Source of the DNA: Variovorax sp. OAS795
Lineage (GTDB): Bacteria; Pseudomonadota; Gammaproteobacteria; Burkholderiales; Burkholderiaceae_C
Direction of reading: 5' to 3'
Length of the DNA: 64,000 bases
Assembly: GCF_040546685.1 (NCBI RefSeq)
Contig: NZ_JBEPOH010000001.1
Coordinates: 5,146,001 to 5,210,000 of the forward strand
In this document: positions 1 through 8,737 of the stretch, in pieces
How the letters are laid out: the number at the start of each line of letters is the position of its first letter
Position numbering within the stretch: the stretch's first letter is position 1
Notes under the pieces: generated by a model
Seen by the model: the letters and a program-made list of their open reading frames with translations, nothing else
What the model was told of the DNA's origin: nothing
The model's database searches: none
Translations under genes and position numbers: made by a program

Positions 1-804
1 ATGCAGCGCACGGTCGAAGTCGCGTCGCAGGGCGTGGCGTTCCGCAGCGCGAGCGATAGCGCAGCGCTAGCGCGCGGGCGCTACCTGTATGCATCGCGCG
101 GCTGCGTCGATTGCCACGGCGCAGCGGCCAATGGGCGCATGTTCCTGGACGACGGCAAGGGCATGCGCATCGCGGGGCCGAACATCAGCCCAGGCCCGGG
201 GAGCGTGGTGGCGGGCTACACGCCGGCGGACTGGGAGCGCGCCATCCGGCACGGCGTTGCGCGCAACGGGCGGCCGCTCATGATCATGCCCAGCGAGGAC
301 TACAACCGGTGGACCGACGACGACCTCGCATCGCTCGTGGCCTACCTGCGCGCCAAGGAGCCGGCGAGCGGCACGGGCGCGGTGGTCGACCTGCCGCTGC
401 CGGTGCGGGCGCTCTACGGCTTCGGCTTCATCCGCGACGCGGCGGCCAAGATCGACCATGCGTTGCCGCCCGAGCAGCCGGTGCCGGAAAGCGTGACGGT
501 GAAGCACGGCGCCTACGTGGCGAACATGTGCCTCGGCTGCCACGGCGCCAGGCTCAGCGGCGGCAAGATTCCGGGTGGCCCGCCGGACTGGCCCGCGGCC
601 TCCAACCTGACGCCGGGCGAAGGCAGCGCCATGGTGCGCTATCCCGACGCGGAAGCACTGATGGCGCTGTTCAAGACCGGCAAGCGGCCCGACGGAACGC
701 CGGTGAAGGTGATGCCTTTCGAATCGCTGCGCGAGATCAACGACACCGACGTGCGCGCGCTGCATCTCTACCTGAAGAGCTTGCCGGCAAGCCCCAGAGG
801 CTAG
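1..804 (+). CDS. Di-haem cytochrome c, 5' end cut by window edge
   Basis: The readable 267 residues hold two c-type haem sites, CVDCH near residue 35 and CLGCH near residue 177, each with candidate Met ligands downstream (MIMPSED, VMPFES). This suggests two class I cytochrome domains passing electrons in the periplasm. There is no signal peptide or membrane anchor before the first haem, so the true start very probably lies outside the window and the ATG at base 1 is internal. The dehydrogenase partner, expected upstream, cannot be seen. The gene ends 16 bases from the convergent alkB stop. The domain call is firm; the physiological partner is unknown. Confidence 0.85.
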   Translation: MQRTVEVASQGVAFRSASDSAALARGRYLYASRGCVDCHGAAANGRMFLDDGKGMRIAGPNISPGPGSVVAGYTPADWERAIRHGVARNGRPLMIMPSEDYNRWTDDDLASLVAYLRAKEPASGTGAVVDLPLPVRALYGFGFIRDAAAKIDHALPPEQPVPESVTVKHGAYVANMCLGCHGARLSGGKIPGGPPDWPAASNLTPGEGSAMVRYPDAEALMALFKTGKRPDGTPVKVMPFESLREINDTDVRALHLYLKSLPASPRG

Positions 805-820
805 CCGCGCGGCAAGCGCT

Positions 821-1480
821 TCAGCCAGCCTTGCGAAAGGTGAGATTGATGCGCCGGCTGCCCAGCAGGGCATGCGCCCGGTCTTCGAGCGGCAGCACGC
901 CGTGGTAGCGCAGCCTGTCGGGGCCGCCCCACACCACGACGTCGCCGTGCACCAGCGGAATGCGCGCGGCCTTGTCGCTGCGCGCGAGGCCTCCGAACAG
1001 AAAGGTGGCCGGCATGCCGAGCGATACCGACACGATGGGCGCAGCGTAGTCGCGCTCGTCCTTGTCCTGGTGCAGCGACAGCCGCGTGCCGGGTTCGTAG
1101 CGGTTGACCAGGCAGGCATCGGGCCGGAAGCCTTCGAAGCCCGCCTCGGCGGCCGCCGCTTGCGCGAGCCGTTCGAACACCGCCGGCATCGCAGGCCACT
1201 GCGCGCCCGTTGCGGGATCGTGCTCGCCATAGCGGTAGCCGCGCCGGTCCGAGATCCAGCCGAGACGTCCGCAGTTGGTCATGGCGACCGACATCGTGAA
1301 GCCTCCGGGGGTGACGAGATGACGGAAGCCGGCGCGCCGCTCGACCTCGCCGAGCGCCGGCAGAAGCGCGTCGGCGAAAGGCAGCGCGAACCCGCGCAAC
1401 ACGAAAGAAGCGGGGCCGATGGCCTCCTTGCCGCGCGGCGGCTCCGCATCGGGGGCATCGGAAAACAGGTCGCGCGTCAC
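821..1480 (-). CDS. alkB: AlkB, DNA alkylation-repair dioxygenase
   Basis: A 219-residue 2-oxoglutarate/Fe(II) oxygenase that oxidatively removes methyl groups such as 1-methyladenine and 3-methylcytosine from DNA and RNA. The iron ligands are visible as HQD (H137, D139) and the later H193 in RYHGV; R210 and R216 near the C-terminus match the 2-oxoglutarate-binding arginines. Length and the LSLHQDKDE / HGDVVVWGG blocks match E. coli AlkB closely. I chose the GTG at 1480: it overlaps the stop of the upstream MocR gene in a GTGA junction, so translation is probably coupled. An in-frame extension upstream is only the shadow of that gene. No Ada gene is nearby. Confidence 0.93.
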   Translation of the reverse strand: MTRDLFSDAPDAEPPRGKEAIGPASFVLRGFALPFADALLPALGEVERRAGFRHLVTPGGFTMSVAMTNCGRLGWISDRRGYRYGEHDPATGAQWPAMPAVFERLAQAAAAEAGFEGFRPDACLVNRYEPGTRLSLHQDKDERDYAAPIVSVSLGMPATFLFGGLARSDKAARIPLVHGDVVVWGGPDRLRYHGVLPLEDRAHALLGSRRINLTFRKAG

Positions 1481-2937
1481 GCCGCGATTGTCCCGCGAGG
1501 CGGCCCGTCCGGCGCGGCACCGTTCGCCTCCGCCACCAGGCGGCCGAGCGTCTGCATGGCCTTTTCGCTGTGCGCGTCCCAGGGGTGCCCGTAGTTCAGC
1601 CTGAGGCAATGGGCAAAGCCGCGGGTCGCCGAGAAGATCGGCCCCGGCGCCACGCTGATGCCGAGCTCCAGCGCCTTGCGATGGATCTCGAGCGCATTCA
1701 CCCGCTCCGGCAGCTCGACCCACAGGAAGTAGCCGCCCAGCGGCCGCGTGGCCCGCGTGCCCGCCGGAAAGAAATGGCCCACCGCCTGCGCGAACCCCGC
1801 CTGCTGCATGGCCAGCGCCTGGCGCAGCTTGCGCAGGTGTTTGTCGAGCCCGCCCTTTTCCAGGTAAGCCGCCAGCGCGAGCTGCGCGGGCACCGAGGTG
1901 CTGAGCGTGGTCGTCAGCTTCAGCCGCGCCACGGCGCGCGTGAAGCGCCCGGCCGATGCCCATCCGATGCGGTAGCCCGGCGCCAGGCACTTGGAGAACG
2001 ACGAGCAATGCAGCACGAGCCCCTGCGTGTCGAAGGCCTTGGCCGGCGGCGGGCGCCGGTCGCCGAAGTAGAGCTCGGCGTACACGTCGTCCTCGATCAG
2101 CGGCAGTGCATGGCGTGCCAGCAGTTCCACCAGCGCCTTCTTCTTCGCATCGGGCATCAGGCTGCCGAGCGGGTTCTGGAACGTGGTCATCAGCCAGCAG
2201 GCCTTGGGCCGGTGGGCCGCGATGGCGAGCTCCAGCGCCGCCAGGTCGATGCCTTCGCCGGGGTGCGTGGGCACCTCGATCGCGCGCAGGCCCATGCGCT
2301 CGAGCGCCTGCAGGGCCGCATAGAAGGTGGGCGACTCGACGATCACCGAATCGCCAGGGCGCGTGACCGCCGCAAGGCACAGGTTGAGCGCCTCCATCGC
2401 GCCGTTGGTGATGACGATCTCATCGGCCGGCACCTGCATGCCGTCGCCCAGGTAGCGCAGCGCGACCTGGCGGCGCAGCGCCGCGCTGCCGGGCGTGAGA
2501 TCGTCCACGGTGCTCCACGGGTCGAGCGACTTGGCGCTCGACGCCATGAACTGGCCCAGCCGCGCGAGCGGAAACAGCAGCGGGCTCGGAAAGGCCGAGC
2601 CGAACGGAATCACCTTGCGCGACATGCTGGCTTCGAGGATGTCGAACACATGGTCGCTCATGTCGAGCGACTTGGGGCCATCGCCCGGGCGAGAGGTGAG
2701 GTTGGCCTCGGGCGGCGCGTCGCGCAGCGAACCGCCGGTGACGTAGTAGCCCGAGCGGTCCCGCGCGCGCACCAGCCCGCGGGCCTCCAGCAGGTAGTAG
2801 GCCTGGAACACCGTGGAGGGGCTCACGCCGCGGCTCTCGCCGGTATGCCGCACCGACGGCAGGCGGTCGCCCGGCTTCAGCGTGCCGTGGCGGATCGACG
2901 CCTCGATGTCGGCAGCCAAGGCTTCGTAGCGCTTCAT
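1477..2937 (-). CDS. MocR/YdcR-type regulator (GntR HTH plus aminotransferase fold)
   Basis: A 486-residue protein with an N-terminal GntR winged helix (residues about 1-75, MKRYEALAADIEASIRHG...) fused to a fold-type I aminotransferase-like domain (about 110-480). The PLP lysine is in CSSFSKCLAPGYR, near residue 316. MocR proteins sense PLP or an amino compound and control nearby, often divergent, genes. The ATG at 2937 starts exactly where the HTH begins and follows an AGAGG ribosome site; a 31-residue upstream extension looks non-native. It forms a two-gene unit with alkB and is divergent from the DUF2970-cytochrome unit, which may be its target. The ligand is unknown. Confidence 0.88.
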   Translation of the reverse strand: MKRYEALAADIEASIRHGTLKPGDRLPSVRHTGESRGVSPSTVFQAYYLLEARGLVRARDRSGYYVTGGSLRDAPPEANLTSRPGDGPKSLDMSDHVFDILEASMSRKVIPFGSAFPSPLLFPLARLGQFMASSAKSLDPWSTVDDLTPGSAALRRQVALRYLGDGMQVPADEIVITNGAMEALNLCLAAVTRPGDSVIVESPTFYAALQALERMGLRAIEVPTHPGEGIDLAALELAIAAHRPKACWLMTTFQNPLGSLMPDAKKKALVELLARHALPLIEDDVYAELYFGDRRPPPAKAFDTQGLVLHCSSFSKCLAPGYRIGWASAGRFTRAVARLKLTTTLSTSVPAQLALAAYLEKGGLDKHLRKLRQALAMQQAGFAQAVGHFFPAGTRATRPLGGYFLWVELPERVNALEIHRKALELGISVAPGPIFSATRGFAHCLRLNYGHPWDAHSEKAMQTLGRLVAEANGAAPDGPPRGTIAA

Positions 2938-3039
2938 TTCAGGATGCACCTCTTTCGGTGGGGGAGACTTTATCTGCTCCGGTGATTCAGCTCGAATCTG
3001 CATCTGTTTTTTTTGGACCGGATGCGGCACAGTCGGTGC

Positions 3040-3228
3040 ATGTCCAATTTCATGCGCGCTGTACGCGCGGTTCTCTGGAGTTTCATCGGGCTGGGCGGCC
3101 GCCGCGCGGATGCCGACCGGCGCACGGAACAGGTCGGCGTGCTGCCGCTGATCGGCGTGGCGCTGGTGCTCGTGCTGCTGCTCATCGCGGGGCTGCTGGC
3201 GCTCGCGCGTTTCGCGGCCGGCACATGA
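3040..3228 (+). CDS. DUF2970 family small membrane protein
   Basis: A 62-residue protein with an N-terminal amphipathic stretch (AVRAVLWSFIGLGG), a short charged segment, and one C-terminal transmembrane helix rich in Val/Leu (about residues 36-58). This is the layout of DUF2970 proteins, common in Burkholderiales and of unknown function. The first ATG at 3040 is used; ATG at 3052 is an alternative. Its stop overlaps the next cytochrome start (ATGA at 3225-3228), so the two are translationally coupled. That suggests, but does not prove, a role in membrane electron transport or cytochrome assembly. Confidence 0.75.
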   Translation: MSNFMRAVRAVLWSFIGLGGRRADADRRTEQVGVLPLIGVALVLVLLLIAGLLALARFAAGT

Positions 3229-3929
3229 GGAAGGCTCTCCTCCGGCTCGCAGGCATCGCGCTGCTTGCGCTGCTCGGCCACGGAATCGCGGCCGCCGCGG
3301 GTTCCGCGAGCGACATCGAGCGGCGCGTGGCCGCCTGCATCGCGTGCCACGGACGCGAAGGCGCCACCACCAATGCGGGCTACTTTCCGCGCCTTTCGGG
3401 CAAGCCCGCAGGCTACCTGTTCAACCAGCTGCGGAGCTTTCGCGACGGCCGGCGCTTCAACGCCGACATGACCTACATGGTGCAGCACCTCTCCGACGCC
3501 TACCTGATGGAAATGGCCGAGTACTTCGCGGGGCTGGACCTGCCCTACCCGCCGGTGCCGCCCGCCAGCGACGCTCCGCCCGCGCAGCTGGCGCGCGGCC
3601 GGCAGCTGGCGCTGGAAGGCGATGCCGCGCGCGGCATTCCGGCCTGCGTGCAATGCCACGGCGCCGCGCTCACCGGCGTGCAGCCGGCAATTCCGGGCCT
3701 GCTCGGCCTGCCGCGGCTCTACGTGTCCTCGCAACTCGGTGCCTGGCTCACCAGCGAGCGGCATGCGCTGGCGCCCGACTGCATGGCCGACATCGGACGC
3801 CGCATGACCACCGCCGACATCAACGCCGTGGCCAGCTGGCTCGCGGTGCAGCCCATGCCGGCCGATCCGAAGCCCGCCGCATTGCTGCCTGCGCCGCTGC
3901 CGATGGCCTGCGGGGGCATGCCGAAATGA
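3225..3929 (+). CDS. Cytochrome c4-like di-haem protein
   Basis: A 234-residue exported protein: a hydrophobic signal peptide (residues 1-25, ending near AAAAG) followed by two c-type haem domains with CIACH near residue 39 and CVQCH near residue 143. The spacing and the blocks after each haem resemble cytochrome c4, a periplasmic di-haem electron carrier. Start ATG overlaps the DUF2970 stop by four bases, and the three-haem cytochrome gene follows after seven bases, so this is one operon. The terminal oxidase or dehydrogenase it serves is not in the window. Confidence 0.88.
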   Translation: MRKALLRLAGIALLALLGHGIAAAAGSASDIERRVAACIACHGREGATTNAGYFPRLSGKPAGYLFNQLRSFRDGRRFNADMTYMVQHLSDAYLMEMAEYFAGLDLPYPPVPPASDAPPAQLARGRQLALEGDAARGIPACVQCHGAALTGVQPAIPGLLGLPRLYVSSQLGAWLTSERHALAPDCMADIGRRMTTADINAVASWLAVQPMPADPKPAALLPAPLPMACGGMPK

Positions 3930-3936
3930 GGCGCCC

Positions 3937-5223
3937 ATGAGAAAGCTGCGCACCCTCGGCTGGACGCTGCTCGCGCTGGTCCTCGTGCTCGGCGCCGCGG
4001 CCGCCGTGATCGCCGCGCTGAACCTGCGGGGCGAAGACCCGCTGCCGGAACGAGCCGCGGCCTTCGATGCCACGCCCCAACTGGTCGAACGCGGCCGCTA
4101 TCTTGCGTTGGCCGGCAACTGCGCGGGCTGCCACACCACGCGCGGCGGCCAGCCCTACGCGGGCGGGTTGCCGATCGAGACGCCTTTCGGCACCGTCTAT
4201 TCGAGCAATCTCACGCCCGATGCAAACGCCGGCATCGGCGGCTGGAGCAGCGCGCATTTCTGGCGCGCGATGCACAACGGCCGCAGCAAGGACGGACGGC
4301 TGCTCTACCCCGCTTTCCCCTACCCGAACTTCACGCAGGTGACGCGCGAAGACTCGGACGCCATCTACGCCTACCTGCGCAGCGTGCCCGCAGCGCCGGT
4401 GCCGAACCTGGCGCACCGGCTGCGCTTTCCCTACGACACGCAGGCCGCGCTGGCAGTATGGCGCGCCCTTTCCTTCAAGCCCGAGCCCTTCGTGGCCAAC
4501 GCGGGCAAGCCGGCCGAATGGAATCGCGGCGCCTACCTGGTCGGCGGCCTCGGCCATTGCATTGCGTGCCACGGCAGCCGCGACTCGCTCGGCGCCACGC
4601 AGGCGAACCTGGGCCTTTCCGGCGGACTGATCGCGGTGGAGAACTGGTACGCCCCATCGCTCGCCGACCCGCACCAGGCGGGCGTGGCCGACTGGCCCAC
4701 GGGTGAAGTGGTCGCGCTGCTGAAGACCGGCACCGCGCCCCGTGCCTCGGTCATGGGGCCGATGGCCGAGGTGGTGTTTCGCAGCACCCAGTACCTGAGC
4801 GATGCTGACTTGGCCGCGATGGCCAGCTACCTGAAAGACCTGCCCGGCGTGCCGGCGCAGGCCACGGCGCATCCTTCCCTGGCGCCTGCGCGCCGCGATG
4901 CCGGCACGATGGCACGCGGGCAGAAGATCTACGACCAGCGCTGCGCCTATTGCCACGGCGACCAGGGCCAGGGCGCGCCGGGCGCGTTTCCGCCGCTGGC
5001 CGGCAACCGCGCCGTGAACATGGCGCAGACGGCGAACCTCGTCCAGGTGATCGCGCACGGCGGCTACCTGCCGTCCACCGCGGGCAATCCGCGGCCCTAC
5101 GGCATGCCGCCTTTCGGCCAGGTGCTCGATGCCGCCGACGTGGCCGCGGTGCTCACCTTCATTCGCGGGTCGTGGGGCAACGACAGCCCGCCCGTGACGC
5201 TGCTCGACACGATGCGGCGTTGA
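3937..5223 (+). CDS. Membrane-anchored tri-haem cytochrome c (dehydrogenase subunit type)
   Basis: A 428-residue protein with an uncleaved-looking N-terminal transmembrane helix (about residues 7-30) and three haem sites: CAGCH near 63, CIACH near 206 and CAYCH near 339. This three-haem arrangement is that of the cytochrome subunit of membrane alcohol, gluconate or aldehyde dehydrogenases, which carry electrons from the periplasmic flavo-, quino- or molybdo-enzyme to ubiquinone or an oxidase. No catalytic subunit is adjacent downstream. With the c4-like gene and the partial cytochrome at 1-804 it makes three cytochromes in 5 kb, interrupted by alkB-mocR. Confidence 0.88.
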   Translation: MRKLRTLGWTLLALVLVLGAAAAVIAALNLRGEDPLPERAAAFDATPQLVERGRYLALAGNCAGCHTTRGGQPYAGGLPIETPFGTVYSSNLTPDANAGIGGWSSAHFWRAMHNGRSKDGRLLYPAFPYPNFTQVTREDSDAIYAYLRSVPAAPVPNLAHRLRFPYDTQAALAVWRALSFKPEPFVANAGKPAEWNRGAYLVGGLGHCIACHGSRDSLGATQANLGLSGGLIAVENWYAPSLADPHQAGVADWPTGEVVALLKTGTAPRASVMGPMAEVVFRSTQYLSDADLAAMASYLKDLPGVPAQATAHPSLAPARRDAGTMARGQKIYDQRCAYCHGDQGQGAPGAFPPLAGNRAVNMAQTANLVQVIAHGGYLPSTAGNPRPYGMPPFGQVLDAADVAAVLTFIRGSWGNDSPPVTLLDTMRR

Positions 5224-5360
5224 GCCGGCCCCGGCGCCACGGCACGGGCGAGCCTTTGCGCTTCGGGAAGTCCCGATGCGGCATCGATCCGGTTTCCTGT
5301 TCCAATTCTTGCGGGAGTTGTCTGGGTGCCGAAGAATGCGCCGCTCGCAGGAGAGCGACC

Positions 5361-5609
5361 TTGAACCTTCCCGATACGAATTTCTCGCACGCCAGCGTCG
5401 AACGCCTGGGCGACTACGAGTTGCCGGACCCGCCGCCGCATGCGACCCCTTCAACCGCCCAGTTCCAGGACCCTTCCGGCGAAGAGAACTTTGCCCTCGC
5501 CTGGTGGCTGTGGATGGATGAAATGGGCAAGGGCATGCTGCGGCAATACGACAACTGGCGGGAGCTGTACCTGGGCCCACCGGCCCGGCGTCCGCCGCAA
5601 GACCGCTGA
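5361..5609 (+). CDS. Small hypothetical protein, 82 residues
   Basis: I do not recognise a family. The TTG start at 5361 is preceded by a good ribosome site (CAGGAGAG, seven bases away), which decides the start. The product is soluble and acidic, with a Pro-rich stretch (YELPDPPPHATP) and an aromatic segment LAWWLWMDEMG. It has no signal peptide or transmembrane helix. It lies alone, 137 bases after the tri-haem cytochrome and convergent with the phosphoesterase gene. Codon use matches its neighbours, so it is probably real. Confidence 0.55.
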   Translation: MNLPDTNFSHASVERLGDYELPDPPPHATPSTAQFQDPSGEENFALAWWLWMDEMGKGMLRQYDNWRELYLGPPARRPPQDR

Positions 5610-5612
5610 GGC

Positions 5613-5630
5613 GCGGCCTGCTCAGGCCGC
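5613..5630. terminator. Hairpin at the convergent gene ends
   Basis: A perfect 7-bp inverted repeat, GCGGCCT then four bases then AGGCCGC, sits across the stop codons of the two convergent genes. There is no T-run, so it could serve both strands weakly or simply fold in the mRNA ends. Confidence 0.35.
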
Positions 5631-6491
5631 CATGGGCTCGCGCGGCGCGCCGGCCTTGGCGGACGCGGTCATGTGCCGCGCCCAATCGATGATCTCCAGC
5701 GTGCCGTCGGCATGCTCGGCCAGCGCCGTGAGGCTTTCGACCCAGTCGCCGTCGTTGCAGTAGAGGATGCCGTCGATGTCGCGCATCTCGGCATGGTGGA
5801 TGTGGCCGCAGACCACGCCCTGCACGCCGCGCTTGCGGGCCTCGCGCGCCACGGCATTCTCGAAATCGCCCACGTAGCTCACGGCCCGCTTGACCTTGCC
5901 CTTGAGGTACTTGGAGAGCGACCAGTACGGCAGCCCCATGCGGGCCCGCAGCGAATTGAGGTGGCGGTTGAGCTTGAGGGTGAATTCATAGAGCGAATCG
6001 CCCACGTGCGCGAGCCACTTCGCGCACTGGATCACGCCGTCGAACAGGTCGCCGTGGATGATCCAGAGCTTGCGCCCGTCGGCCGTCTCGTGGATCCATT
6101 CCTCGGCCACGTCGATGCCGCCGAAGTTGTGGTGCAGGTACTTGCGCGCGAACTCGTCATGGTTGCCCGGGATGAAGATCACGCGCGTGCCCTTGCGCGC
6201 CTTGCGCAGCAGTTTCTGGATCACGTCGTTGTGCGCCTGCGGCCAGTACCAGTGCCGCTTGAGCTGCCAGCCGTCGATGATGTCACCGGCCAGGAACAGG
6301 GTCTCGCACTCGGTGTGCTTCAGGAAGTCGAGCAGCGCGCGGGCCTGGCAGCCGGGCGTGCCCAGGTGCAGGTCCGAGATCCAGAGGGTGCGAAAGCGAA
6401 GGGGCGGCCGCGCCGGATCGTCGTCCTCCGGCTCGTGGGCCCGGGTCGCGGTGTCGCGCCATGCGCGGAGGAAAGCATCGTCGCGTTGCAT
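5622..6491 (-). CDS. UDP-2,3-diacylglucosamine diphosphatase-like metallophosphoesterase
   Basis: A 289-residue calcineurin-type phosphoesterase. Metal-binding blocks in order: DLHLG (D40, H42), GDIIDGW (D70), GNHDE (N110-H111), IHGD and GHIHH. The closest named relatives are LpxH and LpxH2, which cleave UDP-2,3-diacylglucosamine to lipid X in lipid A synthesis. It is about 50 residues longer than E. coli LpxH, with a charged N-terminal extension, so it may be the LpxH2-like paralogue of uncertain activity. I use the ATG at 6491; a GTG at 6509 is possible, and neither has a clear ribosome site. It follows dmeF on the same strand. Confidence 0.8.
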   Translation of the reverse strand: MQRDDAFLRAWRDTATRAHEPEDDDPARPPLRFRTLWISDLHLGTPGCQARALLDFLKHTECETLFLAGDIIDGWQLKRHWYWPQAHNDVIQKLLRKARKGTRVIFIPGNHDEFARKYLHHNFGGIDVAEEWIHETADGRKLWIIHGDLFDGVIQCAKWLAHVGDSLYEFTLKLNRHLNSLRARMGLPYWSLSKYLKGKVKRAVSYVGDFENAVAREARKRGVQGVVCGHIHHAEMRDIDGILYCNDGDWVESLTALAEHADGTLEIIDWARHMTASAKAGAPREPMAA

Positions 6492-6585
6492 GGACGGGTA
6501 GGCTCGCACCGCCGCGTGACGGCGCCATGGCGATCCTGTGACACCCCGGTGACGCGTGGCGCACGGGCAACGCGCTGCAACGGGT

Positions 6586-7545
6586 TCAGTGTCCGCAGCG
6601 CTGGATTTCCACCGTGGAGTGGCGGATCTCCTCGTGCATCGAGAAACAGGCGCGCACCTCGTCGGCCGACAGCGTGAGGGAATGCGTCACCACCGTGAGC
6701 GCGCAGGCATACGCCTCGCGGCCCACGCGCCACACGTGCAGGTCGGCCACGCGGGTTTCCGAATCGGCCAGCAGGGTCTCCACGCCTTCGCGGATCTCGG
6801 CCGTGACGGGATGGTCCATCTCGCGGTCGAGCAGCACGCGGCCGGTTTCCTTGAGCAGGCCCTTGGCCCAGACGGCGACCAGCACCGCGCCGACGATGCC
6901 CATCGCCGGGTCGAGCCAGGCCCAGCCGAAGAACCAGCCGCCGAGCAGCGCCGCGATCGCCAGCACCGAGGTCGCGGCATCGGCCACCACGTGCAGGTAG
7001 GCGGAGCGCAGGTTCAGGTCGTGGCCGTGCGAATGGCCGTGATCGTGTGCCGAGTGCGCATGGCCGTGGTCGTGACCATGCCCGTGGTGGTGCGCCGAGC
7101 CCAGCAGCCGCGCGCAGACCAGGTTGACCACGAGCCCGAGCACCGCCACGGCCACGGCTTCGCGGTAGTGGATGGCCGAGGGCGAGAGCAGCCGTTCGAT
7201 GGAGCCGACCACCATCAGCGCCGCAACGCCCAGCAGCATCAGTGCGCTCGCGAAGCCGCCCAGCACCTCGATCTTCCAGGTGCCGAAGGCAAAGCGAGGA
7301 TCGCGCGCATAGCGCCTGGCCGCCGCATAGGCGAAGGCACTCAGGCCGATGGCCAGTGCGTGCGAGCTCATGTGCCAGCCGTCGGCCAGCAGTGCCATCG
7401 AGTTGAACCACCAGCCCGCGCCGATCTCGATCCCCATCGCGGCGAGGGTGATCCACATCACGAGGCGCGTGCTGCGCTCGGCCTTTTCGTTGCCTGCGCC
7501 GAAGTGGTGGTCGTGCTGCCAGGCACGGAGGTCATGGGTGTGCAT
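6586..7545 (-). CDS. dmeF: DmeF, Co(II)/Ni(II) cation-diffusion exporter
   Basis: A 319-residue CDF-family inner-membrane metal/proton antiporter with six predicted helices. The start MHTHDLRAWQHDHHF and the block LLADGWHMSSHALAIG are typical of DmeF, which exports cobalt and nickel. The predicted intramembrane metal site pairs H58/H62 in helix 2 with H185/D189 in helix 5 (HxxxH rather than the zinc-type HxxxD). Residues about 151-177 form a loop dominated by His, a metal-binding loop. No regulator such as DmeR precedes it; ruvB ends six bases upstream on the same strand, so it may be cotranscribed with ruvB. Confidence 0.9.
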   Translation of the reverse strand: MHTHDLRAWQHDHHFGAGNEKAERSTRLVMWITLAAMGIEIGAGWWFNSMALLADGWHMSSHALAIGLSAFAYAAARRYARDPRFAFGTWKIEVLGGFASALMLLGVAALMVVGSIERLLSPSAIHYREAVAVAVLGLVVNLVCARLLGSAHHHGHGHDHGHAHSAHDHGHSHGHDLNLRSAYLHVVADAATSVLAIAALLGGWFFGWAWLDPAMGIVGAVLVAVWAKGLLKETGRVLLDREMDHPVTAEIREGVETLLADSETRVADLHVWRVGREAYACALTVVTHSLTLSADEVRACFSMHEEIRHSTVEIQRCGH

Positions 7546-7550
7546 GGGTG

Positions 7551-8615
7551 TCAGACTCCGAAAAGATCCTGTCCGTCGGAGCGGCTCGAAGGCGGTGCCA
7601 CGCCGAGATGGCGGTAGGCCGCCAGCGTGGCGATGCGCCCGCGCGGCGTGCGCTGCAGGTAGCCCTGCTGGATCAGGTAGGGCTCGATCACGTCCTCGAT
7701 GGTGCCCGGCTCCTCGCCGATGCTGGCCGCCACGTTGTCCAAGCCCACCGGCCCGCCGTCGAAGCGGTGGATCACGGCCTCGAGCAGCTTGCGGTCCATC
7801 AGGTCGAAGCCCTGCGGATCGACGTCGAGCATGGCGAGCGCCTTGTGCGCGATCTCTTCGGTGATGCGGCCGTTGCCCTTCACCTCGGCATAGTCGCGCA
7901 CGCGGCGCAGCAGGCGGTTGGCGATGCGGGGCGTACCGCGCGAACGGCGCGCGATCTCGAAGCCGCCGGCGGTGTCGGTCTCCACCTTGAGCAGGCCGGC
8001 GCTGCGCCGCACGATGAGCGCCAGTTCTTCCGGCGTGTAGAACTCCAGCCGCGCCACGATGCCGAAGCGGTCGCGCAGCGGGTTGGTGAGCATGCCGGCA
8101 CGGGTGGTGGCGCCCACCAGCGTGAAGGGCTGCAGGTCGAGCTTGATGCTGCGCGCCGCGGGGCCTTCGCCGATCATGATGTCGATCTGGTAGTCCTCCA
8201 GCGCGGGGTAGAGGATTTCCTCGACCACCGGGCTCAGGCGGTGGATCTCGTCGATGAAGAGCACGTCGTTCGGCTCGAGGTTGGTCAGGAGCGCCGCCAG
8301 GTCCTTGGGCTTCTCGAGCACCGGCCCGGAGGTCTGGCGCAGGTTCACGCCCAGCTCGGCCGCAATGATGTGCGACAGCGTGGTCTTGCCGAGGCCCGGC
8401 GGGCCGAAGAGCAGCACGTGGTCGAGCGCTTCCTTGCGCTTGCGCGCGGCGCCGATGAAGATCTCGAGCTGCTCGCGCACCTTGGCCTGCCCGACGTATT
8501 CGTCGAGCAGCTTGGGGCGCAATGCCCGCTCGATGGCCTCTTCCTGCGGGGAAGCGGGGGCGGCGGACACCACGCGGGGCGGCGCGGGGGCGAAATCGTC
8601 GGTCTGGATGGTCAT
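7551..8615 (-). CDS. ruvB: RuvB, Holliday-junction branch-migration ATPase
   Basis: A 354-residue AAA+ motor that with RuvA drives branch migration of Holliday junctions. Walker [10 protein letters not shown] is at residues 71-79, Walker B FIDEIHRL near 121-128, the sensor region GATTRAG follows, and the C-terminal winged helix contains RTPRGR. The ATG at 8615 gives the normal length; an in-frame extension to 8735 overlaps the divergent gene and is rejected. In many bacteria ruvA and ruvB are adjacent, but here ruvA lies 7.3 kb away on the same strand. Confidence 0.97.
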   Translation of the reverse strand: MTIQTDDFAPAPPRVVSAAPASPQEEAIERALRPKLLDEYVGQAKVREQLEIFIGAARKRKEALDHVLLFGPPGLGKTTLSHIIAAELGVNLRQTSGPVLEKPKDLAALLTNLEPNDVLFIDEIHRLSPVVEEILYPALEDYQIDIMIGEGPAARSIKLDLQPFTLVGATTRAGMLTNPLRDRFGIVARLEFYTPEELALIVRRSAGLLKVETDTAGGFEIARRSRGTPRIANRLLRRVRDYAEVKGNGRITEEIAHKALAMLDVDPQGFDLMDRKLLEAVIHRFDGGPVGLDNVAASIGEEPGTIEDVIEPYLIQQGYLQRTPRGRIATLAAYRHLGVAPPSSRSDGQDLFGV

Positions 8616-8737
8616 GGGGTGAGGGGCTGCGCCGGCAAGTTTAGTCCGAGCGCACGGCGCGGGGCAGCGAGGACGCGAAGCCAATGCCCACACTGGCAGA
8701 ATGCTTCGGCCATATAACGAACGAGGGGAAGCCAAGG

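Noticed and set aside
1481..2380. Fusion of alkB with an upstream frame
   Set aside because: The upstream part is a shadow of the MocR gene; the GTGA overlap gives a normal-length AlkB.
8690..8718. Sigma-54-like promoter (TGGCAG...) ahead of ynbA
   Set aside because: The GG-N10-GC spacing is not met; only a weak TATAAC -10 box remains.
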